Source: Paenibacillus sp. Soil750
GTDB taxonomy: Bacteria; Bacillota; Bacilli; Paenibacillales; NBRC-103111
NCBI RefSeq assembly: GCF_001428045.1
Contig: NZ_LMSD01000023.1
Span: 124,001-188,000 of the forward strand
DNA length: 64,000 nucleotides
Reading direction: 5' to 3'
Shown: piece after piece, positions 1 through 9,285 of the stretch
How the letters are laid out: every line of letters starts with the position of its first letter
How positions within the stretch are numbered: the stretch's first letter is position 1
Notes under the pieces: model-generated
Seen by the model: the letters and a program-made list of their open reading frames with translations, nothing else
Databases searched by the model: none
Told to the model about the DNA's origin: nothing
Translations under genes and position numbers: made by a program

Positions 1-1434
1 TTATTTACGCTTTCGTTTAAAGCTTCCCAAGCAGGGGCAGCCTCCGTTTCCTTAAGTTCTTTGACAACTATCAATAGTCAGTTGGAAAAAACGAATGGGA
101 AGATGGGTAACGGAATTACATTGACGGTTAATAATTCGAACTCTGGAACTGATCCCGGCACTGATCCCGGTACTAATCCCGGTAATAATCCCGGCACTGA
201 TCCTGGCTCTCATACTGGCTCCAACCCTGGTTCCCAAGGGGCAGAAAATCCGTCATCGCCGGGAACTTCAGGTACATCTGTTTTGTTACTGGAAACAATG
301 ACTGTTAATAATGGTGTTGCTTCTATTGATGTAGGGTCAAAAGCTCTTCTTGAAGCGGGCAAAAATTCCAAAGATGATTCGGTAACGATTAAAGTCAACT
401 CAGGTTCTGACGTTAAGGAACTCCAATTCAATCTGCCAGCGAAGCAGCTTCAACAACTCAGTTCAGAATCAGGCGCAGTAAAGATGGTAAAGGTTGAGAC
501 GGATCTTGCTACGGTTACCATTAATCGGGATGTTCTTGATAAAAGCACCCTGTCGGAAACTTCAAATTTGCAATTAAGTATTGCAAAGGTAGCCCCTGCT
601 AACCTTTCGCAGGATATAAAAGAAGAAGTCGGAAGTTCTGTTGTGTACGATTTTAATTTGAGTTTAGATGGTAACAGAATCACAAAATTTAACAAGAAAA
701 GTGTCCTAGTAGAAGTACCGTATACATTGGCATCTAATGAAAAGCCTAATCAAGTAGTCATCTACTATATAACAGAAGATGGTAAATTGGAAGTTGTTAG
801 GAATGGCAGATACAATATCGAAACAGGCAAAGTTCAGTTTCAACCTACGCACTTCAGTAAGTACACGGCTAACCATGTTCAGGTTTCCTTTAGTGACATG
901 AATGGGTATACATGGGCAAACGAGGGTGTTCTTGGCTTAGCAGCTCGTGAAGTAGTGAACGGTAGAAGTGACGGCCATTTTATTCCGGCTGGGGAGGTAA
1001 CAAGAGCAGAGTTTGTTAAGATGTTGATTCAACTCTTCGATCTAGCAGATTCTTCAGCAACTGCAGCCTTCACAGATGTTGACGCGGGTGCATGGTACTA
1101 CAATTCCATAGCCTCAGCACAGAAGAGCGGCCTCGTTCAAGGCAAAGATGACGGCAGCTTCGGAGTGAACGACCAGATCAGTCGTGAGGATATGGCGGTG
1201 CTTATTTATCGGGCCTCCAAGATTATTAGTTCTACGACTGTACTAGCAAATGGTTCAACTTCAAATTTCCTTGATGGAGATCAAATCTCTACATACGCCA
1301 AGGATGCTGTTTGGGCTGCAAAACAGGCAGGCTTAATGGACGGAGTGTCAGAGGGATATTTTGATCCGAAAGGAAAATCGACAAGAGCACAAGCTGCTAC
1401 GGTCATCTACAGACTCTATCAAGAATTGAAATAA
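1..1434 (+). CDS. SLH-anchored surface protein, 5' truncated by window edge
   Basis: The reading frame is open from the first base, so the start lies upstream and the TTG at 61 is not a real start. What remains is a Gly/Pro/Asp/Asn linker of repeated GTDPG/GNNPG units (about bases 145-245), a roughly 200-residue beta-rich region ending near base 880, and three SLH repeats (about 888-1060, 1068-1240 and 1260-1430). The repeats carry the usual F-x-D and T-R-A-E/Q type motifs (VTRAEF, STRAQA). SLH repeats bind pyruvylated secondary cell-wall polymer, so the protein is held on the cell surface. The beta-rich region resembles the one before the SLH repeats in the 15873-22646 protein, so it looks like a standard SLH-associated domain. 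The catalytic or binding part is outside the window, so its function cannot be named. Confidence 0.9.
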   Translation, partial: LFTLSFKASQAGAASVSLSSLTTINSQLEKTNGKMGNGITLTVNNSNSGTDPGTDPGTNPGNNPGTDPGSHTGSNPGSQGAENPSSPGTSGTSVLLLETMTVNNGVASIDVGSKALLEAGKNSKDDSVTIKVNSGSDVKELQFNLPAKQLQQLSSESGAVKMVKVETDLATVTINRDVLDKSTLSETSNLQLSIAKVAPANLSQDIKEEVGSSVVYDFNLSLDGNRITKFNKKSVLVEVPYTLASNEKPNQVVIYYITEDGKLEVVRNGRYNIETGKVQFQPTHFSKYTANHVQVSFSDMNGYTWANEGVLGLAAREVVNGRSDGHFIPAGEVTRAEFVKMLIQLFDLADSSATAAFTDVDAGAWYYNSIASAQKSGLVQGKDDGSFGVNDQISREDMAVLIYRASKIISSTTVLANGSTSNFLDGDQISTYAKDAVWAAKQAGLMDGVSEGYFDPKGKSTRAQAATVIYRLYQELK

Positions 1435-1497
1435 AATTCATTCATACAGGCATCTGGCAATTATGTAGAAAGCATACAATTCCTTGTTGAGATGGTA

Positions 1498-1532
1498 ATG
1501 GGTCCATGATGCTAACAAGCAACTGGGCCCAT
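1498..1532 (+). terminator. Weak hairpin after the SLH protein
   Basis: ATGGGTCC (1498-1505) pairs with GGGCCCAT (1525-1532), with one G-U pair and a 19-base loop. There is no T-run, so it may be a weak terminator or an mRNA structure between two surface-protein genes. Confidence 0.35.
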
Positions 1533-1580
1533 AGCTTTATGGTAAGGTACAAGAATCATTTTAATGAAGGGAAGAGATAA

Positions 1581-4500
1581 ATGGAAAAAGGAAGGGTTGA
1601 CTCAAGAGCTGCTTTAAAAGTTTCTCTCTGTCTTAGTCTGATAGTGTCATCCATGCTTAGTTTTCATAAGAGTACCCATGCTGCATCCATCCCAACGGTT
1701 AATATTGATTATAATATTGAAAAGCAGGAAATCGACGGCTTTGGTGCATCCAACGCTTGGTCGACTGGGATTGTACAAAATCTCGCAAACCCACCACAGA
1801 AGGAAATACTGGATGCGCTTTTTAGTACTTCTACTGGCGCAGGACTAAGTATGGTAAGAAACAGGCTTCCTTATGACATCGTATCGGAATCAGGCACATG
1901 GAATTGGAATAATTGGGATATTAATGGTACAACCTGGCTTTTTAATAAAATAAAAACGGATTATAACGTAACCAAATTTTTCACTACTCCCTGGACGCCT
2001 CCGCCGTTTATGAAGACTGGCAGCACAGGAACAAACGGAGAGATCGGTGGTAAGCTCAGATCTGATAAATATCAGGCATATGCTGATTTCTTAGCTGACT
2101 ATGTGACTGGCTTTAAGACCAATAAGGGAATCGATATCTCAGCTGTATCTATACAAAATGAGCCAAACTATGCACCGAATTATGAATCTAGCAGTTGGTC
2201 AGCGGATGATTTTCATAATTTTGTAAAGGGCTATCTCAAACCTACTTTTGCACAAAAAGGTGTGACTGCGAAGCTTATTATGCCAGAGGGGTTAAATTTC
2301 AGTGAAGATCTGGCTGTTCCAACATTGAATGATGCCGATAGCAGGGATCGCGTAGACATTGTTGGTGTACACCAATATGCCGTAAATCAGCAGGACCCCA
2401 ATCTTGGCGCGAAGTGGCTGACGCAAACAAAGCTTTATAATAAAAAATTATGGGTGACAGAAGCATCTGTAGGTGAACCCAATGATCCGACCATAAATGA
2501 CGGTATCTATTGGGCGAAAATGATCCATAAGGATATGACGGTAGCAGAAGTAAATGCGTTTAACTACTGGTGGCTTTGGAATAACACAAAAGACAGTGTG
2601 AATTCTGTTGGAGATAAAGGTGCACTGATTACATTTCATACGGACGATAATGGTGCTGTCAAAAGTTACGACTTGAATAAAAGATTGTATACTCTTGGTC
2701 AATACAGCAGATTTATCAGGCCGGGTTATAAAAGAGTCAATTCGGATGTAACCCCAGCAACGGGTGTATATACAACAGCGTATAAAGACTCTTCGAATGG
2801 AAAGTTAGTTATTACAGCTATAAATGACACTAACACGGACACTGCATTAACTTTCAACGTAAATGGTAAAACTGTAAAATCGTTTACTACTTATAGAACT
2901 TCGTCTAGTGAGAATATTGCAAATTTAGGCGATACCACTGTAAATGGAAACTCACTTCAAGCCACGCTTAAGGGAAAAAGTGTTACAACTTTCTATGCTG
3001 ATGTTTATACACCGATTGCCAAGAACCCAATCATATGGGCGGATGTACCGGATGTTGATGTGATCAGAGTAAATGATACGTATTATATGACCAGTACTAC
3101 CATGCACGTGAATCCTGGCGTACCTATCATGAAGTCCAAGGATCTCGTAAATTGGGAAATCGTCAATTATGTGTATGATATTCTTGCGTCTACGGATAAA
3201 CAAACGCTTTCGAATGGGCAGAACATATACGGGCAAGGCTCATGGGCAAGCAGTATAAGATACAATAATGGCAAGTTTTATGTGGTATTTGCTTCCAATG
3301 ATACGGGTAAAACGTATATCTTTCAAACCACTGACATAGAAAAGGGCACATGGGAAAAGTATGAGCTTGCCGGTGGTGTTTATCATGATATGTCATTGCT
3401 GTTTGATGATGACGGACGTGTATATATGGTATATGGCGGTGGATCCATTAAGATTATTGAACTTACTTCAGATGCCACAGCGATCAAAGCAGGCGGAATG
3501 AATAAAACAATCATTCAAAATGCGAGCGCTCCCGGAGGCTCCGGTGGTCTTGGAGCTGAAGGCTCGCACATTCATAAAATTAACGGTAAATATTACATCT
3601 TCAATATATCATGGCCATCAGGAAGCATTCGTACTGAATTAGTACACAGGGCTGATACAATAGATGGCACTTATGAAGGAAAGATTGCTTTAAGATCGGG
3701 TAGTACTTCCAACAGTGCTGGTGTCGCACAGGGGGGGATTGTTCAAGCGGCTGACGGAAAATGGTACGGCATGTTGTTTCAGGATTATGGGTCCGTAGGA
3801 CGTATACCTTACATTGTGCCGATGACTTGGAGTCAGGATGGATGGCCTGTTTTCGGGGATGTCAATGACACTGGGATTCCTGCTGTACTTTCAAAATCCT
3901 GGGTTTCATCAGATAGCTTCGATCAGAGAACAGAGAAAGTTGGAGGTTATCATACAGAGGTAGCAGGCGGAGAAAATGACTACAATGGGTCCAATCTCTC
4001 TCTCGTATGGCAGTGGAACCATAATCCTGATCATAGATTCTGGTCTCTTACCAATCGGTCAGGGTATCTAAGACTCACTACCGGAAGAACGAGCACTAGT
4101 ATTCTTGATGCCAGAAATACCCTTACACAAAGAACCTTCGGACCGGAAAGTTCAGGAACCATTGCTATCGATGTTAGCCATATGAAAGACGGGGATTATG
4201 CAGGAATTGCCGCATTCCAACAGAACTACGGGTTTGTCGGTATTAAAATGTCCGGCACGACAAAGTCAGTTGTTATGGTGAATGGAAGTTCAGGGTCAGC
4301 AGTGGAAGTAGCAAGTGTCCCCCTTACTCAGAACACTGTATATCTAAGGACTGAGTTGGACTTTAAGAATAGGACAGATAAAGCAAAGTTTTATTACAGT
4401 CTTGACGGTGAGCGTTGGGCATCCATAGGAAATACACTTCAAATGTCATATACACTACCGCATTTTATGGGCTACCGATTTGCCTTATTCAATTATTCAA

Positions 4501-6164
4501 CAAAAACAACAGGTGGTTACGTTGACTTCGACTATTTCAAATTAGATGACAAGTTGGTTGGTTCAAACTTTGATACGAATTTGAAGTCACTCCAGGTAAA
4601 CGATACACAAGTGAATGGGTTTAGTCCAAGTGCGTATACCTATTCTCTAGATGTTCCTGCAGGATCGGTTCCGCCGCAAGTGACTGCTGCTTCAAATGAT
4701 CCTGGCGCGAGTGTTACGATTATACAAGCATCGGCTGTACCTGGAAAGGCCACGGTGACTGTAAGCAGGGAAGGCTTACAAGCTACGGTATATACCATTA
4801 ATTTTAATACACCAGCCATCGTGGCGGTTGAGGCAGAAGCTGCAGCAGCAAATTCAGCCAATGCCTATGTATTTGGCACCGCAAATGGCCATACCTGGTC
4901 GATTGTTGACGGCTTGTCCACGAAAGCTATGCAATTTAGTCCTGATGATGGTACTGCTGTCACACCAGGTACTGACGCTGCCAGCCTCGCTGCTGGTTCC
5001 CGACTGAATTACAAGATCAACTTTACGACTGCAGGAACCTACTATGTCTGGATACTTGCCAAGAGTCATAGTTTCCAAACGGACTCCGTCCACGTTGGAT
5101 TGGATAATACGTATAAATTCACTTCCAACGGTATTCAGAACGTGAGTAACAGTCAGTTTAAATGGGTCAATCTCAGTAATGGGGGTACGCTTGTAACTGG
5201 TGGCACTCCATTGAATATTACCGCTGGTGTGCATGAATTGAACTTATGGGGAAGGGAATCTGGCTTAATCCTAGACCGGATATATGTAACCACAAGCGAT
5301 GCAACCACAGATCCTGTTTGGCCTCAGCCGCTTGTACCTACAGCAGCCATTTCAGCAGACAGCAGTGTAAAGCCTGGAAGCAGCTTTACAGTGGGAGTTA
5401 GCCTGAACAACGTGACAGAAAGTGTTTATGCCCAGGACATCATCCTGTCTTATGATTCCAACGTATTTGATTATGTGAGTGCGGCAAGTGCAAACAACAA
5501 CATCCAGATCGTGACAGAGGACAAAGCCACTGCCGGGAAAGTTAGGCTCATTACCGCCAATACTGGAGGGGGAATATCGGGAGCCAGTACGCCGGTTCTA
5601 AATCTAACCTTCAAGGTAAAGGCTGGTGTTCAGAATACCAGTGGAACGATTGCAGCTACCCAGGCAAAGCTTGGTGTGGCTCCAGAGGGGACCGTCATTC
5701 AGGCGGTACTTGGCAGTAAGAGCATTTCAGTAGGCAATACTGAAGTGGTTGTAGATAAGACAGCGCTGACATCAGCTATTACGAATGCACAGAGTTTGTA
5801 TGACGCAGCAGTCGTTGGTGCAGCGACCGGTCAATACCCGCAGGCAGCCAAGAATACATTCGGTGTTGCCCTCAATGCAGCGAAAGCTGTCAAGGACAAC
5901 CAAAGTGCGACACAATCCCAGGTTGACAATGCTGTAACAGCACTAGGCACTGCAGTAGATACCTTCAAGGCGCAAGTTAATAAGTCGGCAGACATCAACA
6001 AGGATGGAAGCATCAATGTAGGTGATCTTGCGATGGTAGCTTACCATTACGGTAAGAATTCTAATAGCACAGACTGGGCGACAGCGAAGATAGCCGATAT
6101 GAACAACGATAATAAGATCGATATTATGGATCTTGCGTATGTGGCATCCAAGATACTCCAATAA
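1581..6164 (+). CDS. Secreted modular GH30 + GH43 hemicellulase with CBM, cohesin, FIVAR and dockerin modules
   Basis: Modules in order: signal peptide (about 1-35); GH30 (about 38-470); GH43 catalytic domain (about 482-770) with its C-terminal beta-sandwich (773-990); cadherin-like beta domain (995-1075); CBM6/35-like carbohydrate-binding region (1078-1245); cohesin (1254-1385); FIVAR-like helices (1390-1465); dockerin with two calcium loops (1468-1527). In GH30 the acid/base is E194 (QNEPNY) and the nucleophile E294 (VTEAS). The fold resembles GH30_8 glucuronoxylanases such as XynC, but the Arg-bearing segment that binds methylglucuronate there (WWYIRRS) reads WWLWNNT near residue 330. Glucuronate-directed cleavage is therefore doubtful. 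The GH43 part shows PDVDVI (base), HDMSLLFDDDG (pKa modulator) and AEGSH (acid) and is a paralogue of the N-terminus of the 15873 protein; xylosidase or arabinofuranosidase activity is likely. Having cohesin and dockerin in one chain is unusual. The start follows GAAGGGAAGAG. Confidence 0.88.
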   Translation: MEKGRVDSRAALKVSLCLSLIVSSMLSFHKSTHAASIPTVNIDYNIEKQEIDGFGASNAWSTGIVQNLANPPQKEILDALFSTSTGAGLSMVRNRLPYDIVSESGTWNWNNWDINGTTWLFNKIKTDYNVTKFFTTPWTPPPFMKTGSTGTNGEIGGKLRSDKYQAYADFLADYVTGFKTNKGIDISAVSIQNEPNYAPNYESSSWSADDFHNFVKGYLKPTFAQKGVTAKLIMPEGLNFSEDLAVPTLNDADSRDRVDIVGVHQYAVNQQDPNLGAKWLTQTKLYNKKLWVTEASVGEPNDPTINDGIYWAKMIHKDMTVAEVNAFNYWWLWNNTKDSVNSVGDKGALITFHTDDNGAVKSYDLNKRLYTLGQYSRFIRPGYKRVNSDVTPATGVYTTAYKDSSNGKLVITAINDTNTDTALTFNVNGKTVKSFTTYRTSSSENIANLGDTTVNGNSLQATLKGKSVTTFYADVYTPIAKNPIIWADVPDVDVIRVNDTYYMTSTTMHVNPGVPIMKSKDLVNWEIVNYVYDILASTDKQTLSNGQNIYGQGSWASSIRYNNGKFYVVFASNDTGKTYIFQTTDIEKGTWEKYELAGGVYHDMSLLFDDDGRVYMVYGGGSIKIIELTSDATAIKAGGMNKTIIQNASAPGGSGGLGAEGSHIHKINGKYYIFNISWPSGSIRTELVHRADTIDGTYEGKIALRSGSTSNSAGVAQGGIVQAADGKWYGMLFQDYGSVGRIPYIVPMTWSQDGWPVFGDVNDTGIPAVLSKSWVSSDSFDQRTEKVGGYHTEVAGGENDYNGSNLSLVWQWNHNPDHRFWSLTNRSGYLRLTTGRTSTSILDARNTLTQRTFGPESSGTIAIDVSHMKDGDYAGIAAFQQNYGFVGIKMSGTTKSVVMVNGSSGSAVEVASVPLTQNTVYLRTELDFKNRTDKAKFYYSLDGERWASIGNTLQMSYTLPHFMGYRFALFNYSTKTTGGYVDFDYFKLDDKLVGSNFDTNLKSLQVNDTQVNGFSPSAYTYSLDVPAGSVPPQVTAASNDPGASVTIIQASAVPGKATVTVSREGLQATVYTINFNTPAIVAVEAEAAAANSANAYVFGTANGHTWSIVDGLSTKAMQFSPDDGTAVTPGTDAASLAAGSRLNYKINFTTAGTYYVWILAKSHSFQTDSVHVGLDNTYKFTSNGIQNVSNSQFKWVNLSNGGTLVTGGTPLNITAGVHELNLWGRESGLILDRIYVTTSDATTDPVWPQPLVPTAAISADSSVKPGSSFTVGVSLNNVTESVYAQDIILSYDSNVFDYVSAASANNNIQIVTEDKATAGKVRLITANTGGGISGASTPVLNLTFKVKAGVQNTSGTIAATQAKLGVAPEGTVIQAVLGSKSISVGNTEVVVDKTALTSAITNAQSLYDAAVVGAATGQYPQAAKNTFGVALNAAKAVKDNQSATQSQVDNAVTALGTAVDTFKAQVNKSADINKDGSINVGDLAMVAYHYGKNSNSTDWATAKIADMNNDNKIDIMDLAYVASKILQ

Positions 6165-6218
6165 AATCTGAATGCCAGCAACGCCCTATCCCGATATAAA
6201 TCCTCATAGGGATAGGGC
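5341..6218 (+). repeat. Copy 1 of a cohesin-FIVAR-dockerin cassette (partner 14818-15699)
   Basis: The last roughly 820 coding bases plus the terminator are nearly the same as 14818-15699 in the GH27 gene. Long exact stretches are visible, for example around the cohesin start (AGCAGCTTTACAGTGGGAG) and the dockerin loop. The two copies encode the same module order with scattered substitutions, which points to recent duplication or gene conversion. Confidence 0.85.
6183..6218 (+). terminator. Terminator-like hairpin with CCCTATCCC stem
   Basis: GCCCTATCCC (6183-6192) pairs perfectly with GGGATAGGGC (6209-6218) around a 16-base loop, 19 bases after the stop. It lacks a long T-run. The same stem recurs after the genes ending at 15645 and 22646. 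Confidence 0.6.
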
Positions 6219-6329
6219 ATTGTGGCTTGGAGCAAGCTCTCCTTGTGAAACCCTGTATTACTGAGGTGCTCTATTTTGTTTGTAGTGGAGGGGAAACATG
6301 TCTGAGACAGGCGATTGGAGTGAATTGAA

Positions 6330-7925
6330 GTGAAGAAAGTTTTCCTTGTCGACAATGACATCTTATTTCAAGAAACCTTTAGAGAAATCATCGATTGGTC
6401 CAAGGAAGGGTTTATTTACTCTGGAAATGCGTTAGATGCTGATGTTACCATACCGCTCATTGAGCAATTTCAACCTGATATTTTAATTACTGATATTTTA
6501 ATGCCTTTCACGAACGGTCTCGAACTGAGCAGTATTATGCGACGTAAGTACCCAGAAATGAAAATTATTATTATCAGCGCTGATGCGGATTTTGAGTGTG
6601 CAAGGAAGGCTTTACAAATAGGCGTACAGGATTTTTGCATAAAACCAATTGGTGCTAATGAACTTTTAAAGGTCCTACGAAGTGTCAGTGAACTAGTTGA
6701 TAAAGAACGGGAACTCAAAACTAAGGAACAGAAAAAAACATCATTTCCAGAATATAAGCTCTTAAACGATTTATGCAGTGGTTTCGTTACAGCTGCCGAA
6801 GTGATAAATCACAACGAATCGCTCGAATTAAATATTGTTGCCCGCTACTATGTACTAACCGTGCTGGACATTCGTGATAGGGGCATAAACAAACTTGAAG
6901 AGTTGAGGTCTTCTTCACTAGGAAATGAACTTTCGTTAGTAAATCGTTATAAGGAACTGGAACTAAGTAGCCAGACTATAATGTTTCAACGCAGTCGTTC
7001 CGAATTCATATGGATCATTAAAGGTGATACACTGGAGCAATTAAATCAGGATGTCCAAGTATTTAGAGATTTGCAATATGCTACTCAGAAAGAAATGAAT
7101 ACCTCCAATATCTTTATTGGTATTGGCAGTGTTCAGGATCGGCTCCAAAATGTACATTTCTCCTTCCTAGACGCCATGGAAGACGTTCACTGGCAAAGGT
7201 TATCCTTTCAAAATTATATAGCACTACAGGAGAACAATTCAGAAACATTAGACCCAACAGTGTTATTAAGTCAAGGTGCTTTTATCGATTTCTTAAAGGT
7301 CGGCACACTTCATAAAATGGAATCGTTTGTTTCTACATACGCTGCATCATTACGTGAGATTAATTGGGACACTTCCTCAAACGGATTCTATATCTTAAAT
7401 AATATTACGATAGAAGCTTTCCGATCCTATAAAGAGATGTATCGCCACCTGCCAGATCCTGATAAATCACTTCACCAATTTCAGCGAATGATCGCAAGTA
7501 TCTACTCATGGGAAGAAGCAAACTCTTTTCTAATGAAGTTGATTGAACAATTTTGGTCCTGGCGATCACGAACATACGATAAATATAAGGATTTGATAAC
7601 CAAAGTCAAAGAATACGTTCAAGCAAACTTTGATAAGGATACGATCTCTCTACAAGTTGTGGCTGAATATGTCAAGTTGAGCCCTAACTACTTAAGTCGT
7701 TTATTCAGTCAGGAAACTGGTCAAACCTTTATTGAATACTTAACTCAAATTCGTATCTGCAAAGCCAAGGAGCTTCTCAAAAGTACATCATCCAGATCAT
7801 ATGAAATTGCTTTTCTTGTTGGCTATAATGACCCCTATTATTTTTCAAACATATTTAAACGCATCACAGGCATGACACCAAAGGAATTTAGAAATAGGGG
7901 AACTGAGTTATCAAATCTTATATAA
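6330..7925 (+). CDS. Response regulator, REC + AraC-type HTH (YesN-like)
   Basis: The 531-residue protein has an N-terminal receiver domain with phospho-acceptor D55 in DILMP, acidic residues near the N-terminus (VDND) and the conserved Lys in IKPIG. A middle region of about 250 residues with no recognised motif follows, then two AraC-type helix-turn-helix motifs (about 419-525, ending in the typical GYNDPYYFSNIFKR and GMTPKEFR pattern). Such regulators activate sugar-uptake and hydrolase genes when phosphorylated by a YesM-type kinase. It starts with GTG preceded by GGAG. No kinase is directly adjacent: a hairpin separates it from the binding protein-kinase-regulator operon downstream. It may be a second output of that kinase (9282-11042) or act on the flanking GH30/GH43 gene; neither can be decided from sequence. 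Confidence 0.9.
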   Translation: MKKVFLVDNDILFQETFREIIDWSKEGFIYSGNALDADVTIPLIEQFQPDILITDILMPFTNGLELSSIMRRKYPEMKIIIISADADFECARKALQIGVQDFCIKPIGANELLKVLRSVSELVDKERELKTKEQKKTSFPEYKLLNDLCSGFVTAAEVINHNESLELNIVARYYVLTVLDIRDRGINKLEELRSSSLGNELSLVNRYKELELSSQTIMFQRSRSEFIWIIKGDTLEQLNQDVQVFRDLQYATQKEMNTSNIFIGIGSVQDRLQNVHFSFLDAMEDVHWQRLSFQNYIALQENNSETLDPTVLLSQGAFIDFLKVGTLHKMESFVSTYAASLREINWDTSSNGFYILNNITIEAFRSYKEMYRHLPDPDKSLHQFQRMIASIYSWEEANSFLMKLIEQFWSWRSRTYDKYKDLITKVKEYVQANFDKDTISLQVVAEYVKLSPNYLSRLFSQETGQTFIEYLTQIRICKAKELLKSTSSRSYEIAFLVGYNDPYYFSNIFKRITGMTPKEFRNRGTELSNLI

Positions 7926-7939
7926 CGGCAAATATGTGT

Positions 7940-7971
7940 GCCGCAAACGAGACGAACTTCTCGCTTGCGGC
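7940..7971 (+). terminator. Strong hairpin between response regulator and binding-protein gene
   Basis: GCCGCAAACGAG (7940-7951) pairs with CTCGCTTGCGGC (7960-7971) with one mismatch, followed by TTCTTGTT. It probably terminates or attenuates transcription from the upstream regulator gene. Confidence 0.65.
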
Positions 7972-8013
7972 TTCTTGTTAATGGATAGCAGTGAATTTAG
8001 GGGGATACCTTTA

Positions 8014-9285
8014 ATGAAAAATAAGGCAGTTAATTTCTTAAATGGCATATTTTTATTTTTCTTCTTTTTGCTTTTTTCGGGATGTAGTGATGCAATAGGA
8101 CCAATTCATAAAAACGAAGAAAATGAAAGAGAAGAGTTGATGGTAACTATGTATATCACAGACCAGTCCGTTCAACACACCTATTTAGACATTTCAAAGA
8201 CATTTGAGCAAGTACATCCTAATATTAAGGTGAATCTAATATTCCCAGGGTTTGACTATGAGGACGTGCTAAAAATTAAAATCGCATCTCATGATCTTCC
8301 TGATATTTTCGATACTCATGGTTGGACAAAGAGAAGGTATGGCAAATTGCTGATGGACTTAAGTGGCGAGAAATGGGCGCAGCAGCTCTCGGACTCAATG
8401 AAGATAGCCGTCACAGATACAGATGGGGCCGTGTATGCGCTGCCAATAAGTGAGGCAAGGGATGGATTATCATATAATGTAAATGTGCTTAAGAAATATC
8501 ACATTCAAATACCTAGAACGTTTACAGAGTTAATGCAAGCTGCAGAATCGATTAAGCAAGAGAGCGGAGGTCAAGTCATTCCTTTCTTTTTTGCCGGTGC
8601 GAATAGATGGACAATTGGACAATATTTCGATTATATGGCGAATTCTCTTTATGTTTCAACTTCGGATAATGAGTTTGCCGAATTGGAAAATGGGATCCTG
8701 AATAAGAGTAAATGGGTGTGGATCGCTAAAACATGGAAGGAAATGCTCCAAAAAGGATATATTAATGAAGACTTTGCTAAAGCCAAATATAGTGACTTAC
8801 CCGAATTGTTTGCTAGTGATAAAGTGGCGTTCACGTTTTCATCGCCTTCCTTTGCTAACGACGTCTACCAATTGAATGCGGAAACAGTAATCGGTATCAT
8901 GCCGATACCAGCCATGCAGGAGCATGATGAGCCCAGTTTTGCAGGAGGAGAAAGGAACACGATGGGGATATGGAAAGGCTCCCTACACAAAGAAGCAGCA
9001 AGGTTATTACTAGACTTCTATGCCAAACCTGAGAATATGTCCAAGATTGCAAATGCGACTAAGCTTCCGGCAGGACTTAAACATATACAGGCTTCACATG
9101 AATTCGTATCCTTTTATGAGAAATATGCGCAAACTCGTATTTTTCCTTACTTTGACAGAGTTTATCTACCTAGTGGCATGTGGGATATCATGTCTAACGA
9201 AGGGCTAGATGTATTAGTTAACCATATGAGCCCGGATGAGTTTGCAGATAATATGCAAACGAATATGAAGAGGTTACGCCAATGA
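8014..9285 (+). CDS. Extracellular solute-binding lipoprotein, probable sensory partner of the next kinase
   Basis: Family 1 type sugar-binding protein of 423 residues from ATG 8014, which follows AGGGGG at 7999-8004. The frame continues upstream to a GTG at 7936, but that would run through the hairpin and displace the signal peptide. The N-terminus is a lipoprotein signal with a very hydrophobic Phe/Leu core and lipobox FSGC; the mature protein would be tethered outside the membrane. The body shows typical features (LPDIFDTHGW, VYALPISEARDGLSYN, FAGGERNTMGIWKGS). Its stop overlaps the kinase start by 4 bases (ATGA), and no permease genes are nearby. Unlike the three other binding proteins in the window it therefore sits in a purely regulatory operon. 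I infer that it presents its ligand to the kinase rather than to a transporter. The ligand is unknown. Confidence 0.85.
   Translation: MKNKAVNFLNGIFLFFFFLLFSGCSDAIGPIHKNEENEREELMVTMYITDQSVQHTYLDISKTFEQVHPNIKVNLIFPGFDYEDVLKIKIASHDLPDIFDTHGWTKRRYGKLLMDLSGEKWAQQLSDSMKIAVTDTDGAVYALPISEARDGLSYNVNVLKKYHIQIPRTFTELMQAAESIKQESGGQVIPFFFAGANRWTIGQYFDYMANSLYVSTSDNEFAELENGILNKSKWVWIAKTWKEMLQKGYINEDFAKAKYSDLPELFASDKVAFTFSSPSFANDVYQLNAETVIGIMPIPAMQEHDEPSFAGGERNTMGIWKGSLHKEAARLLLDFYAKPENMSKIANATKLPAGLKHIQASHEFVSFYEKYAQTRIFPYFDRVYLPSGMWDIMSNEGLDVLVNHMSPDEFADNMQTNMKRLRQ

Noticed and set aside
145..245. CRISPR-like or satellite repeat
   Set aside because: The short repeats are in-frame codons of a Gly/Pro/Asp linker, with no spacers.
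7936..8013. Upstream GTG start for the 8014 lipoprotein
   Set aside because: It would run through a strong hairpin, has no ribosome binding site and would bury the lipoprotein signal.
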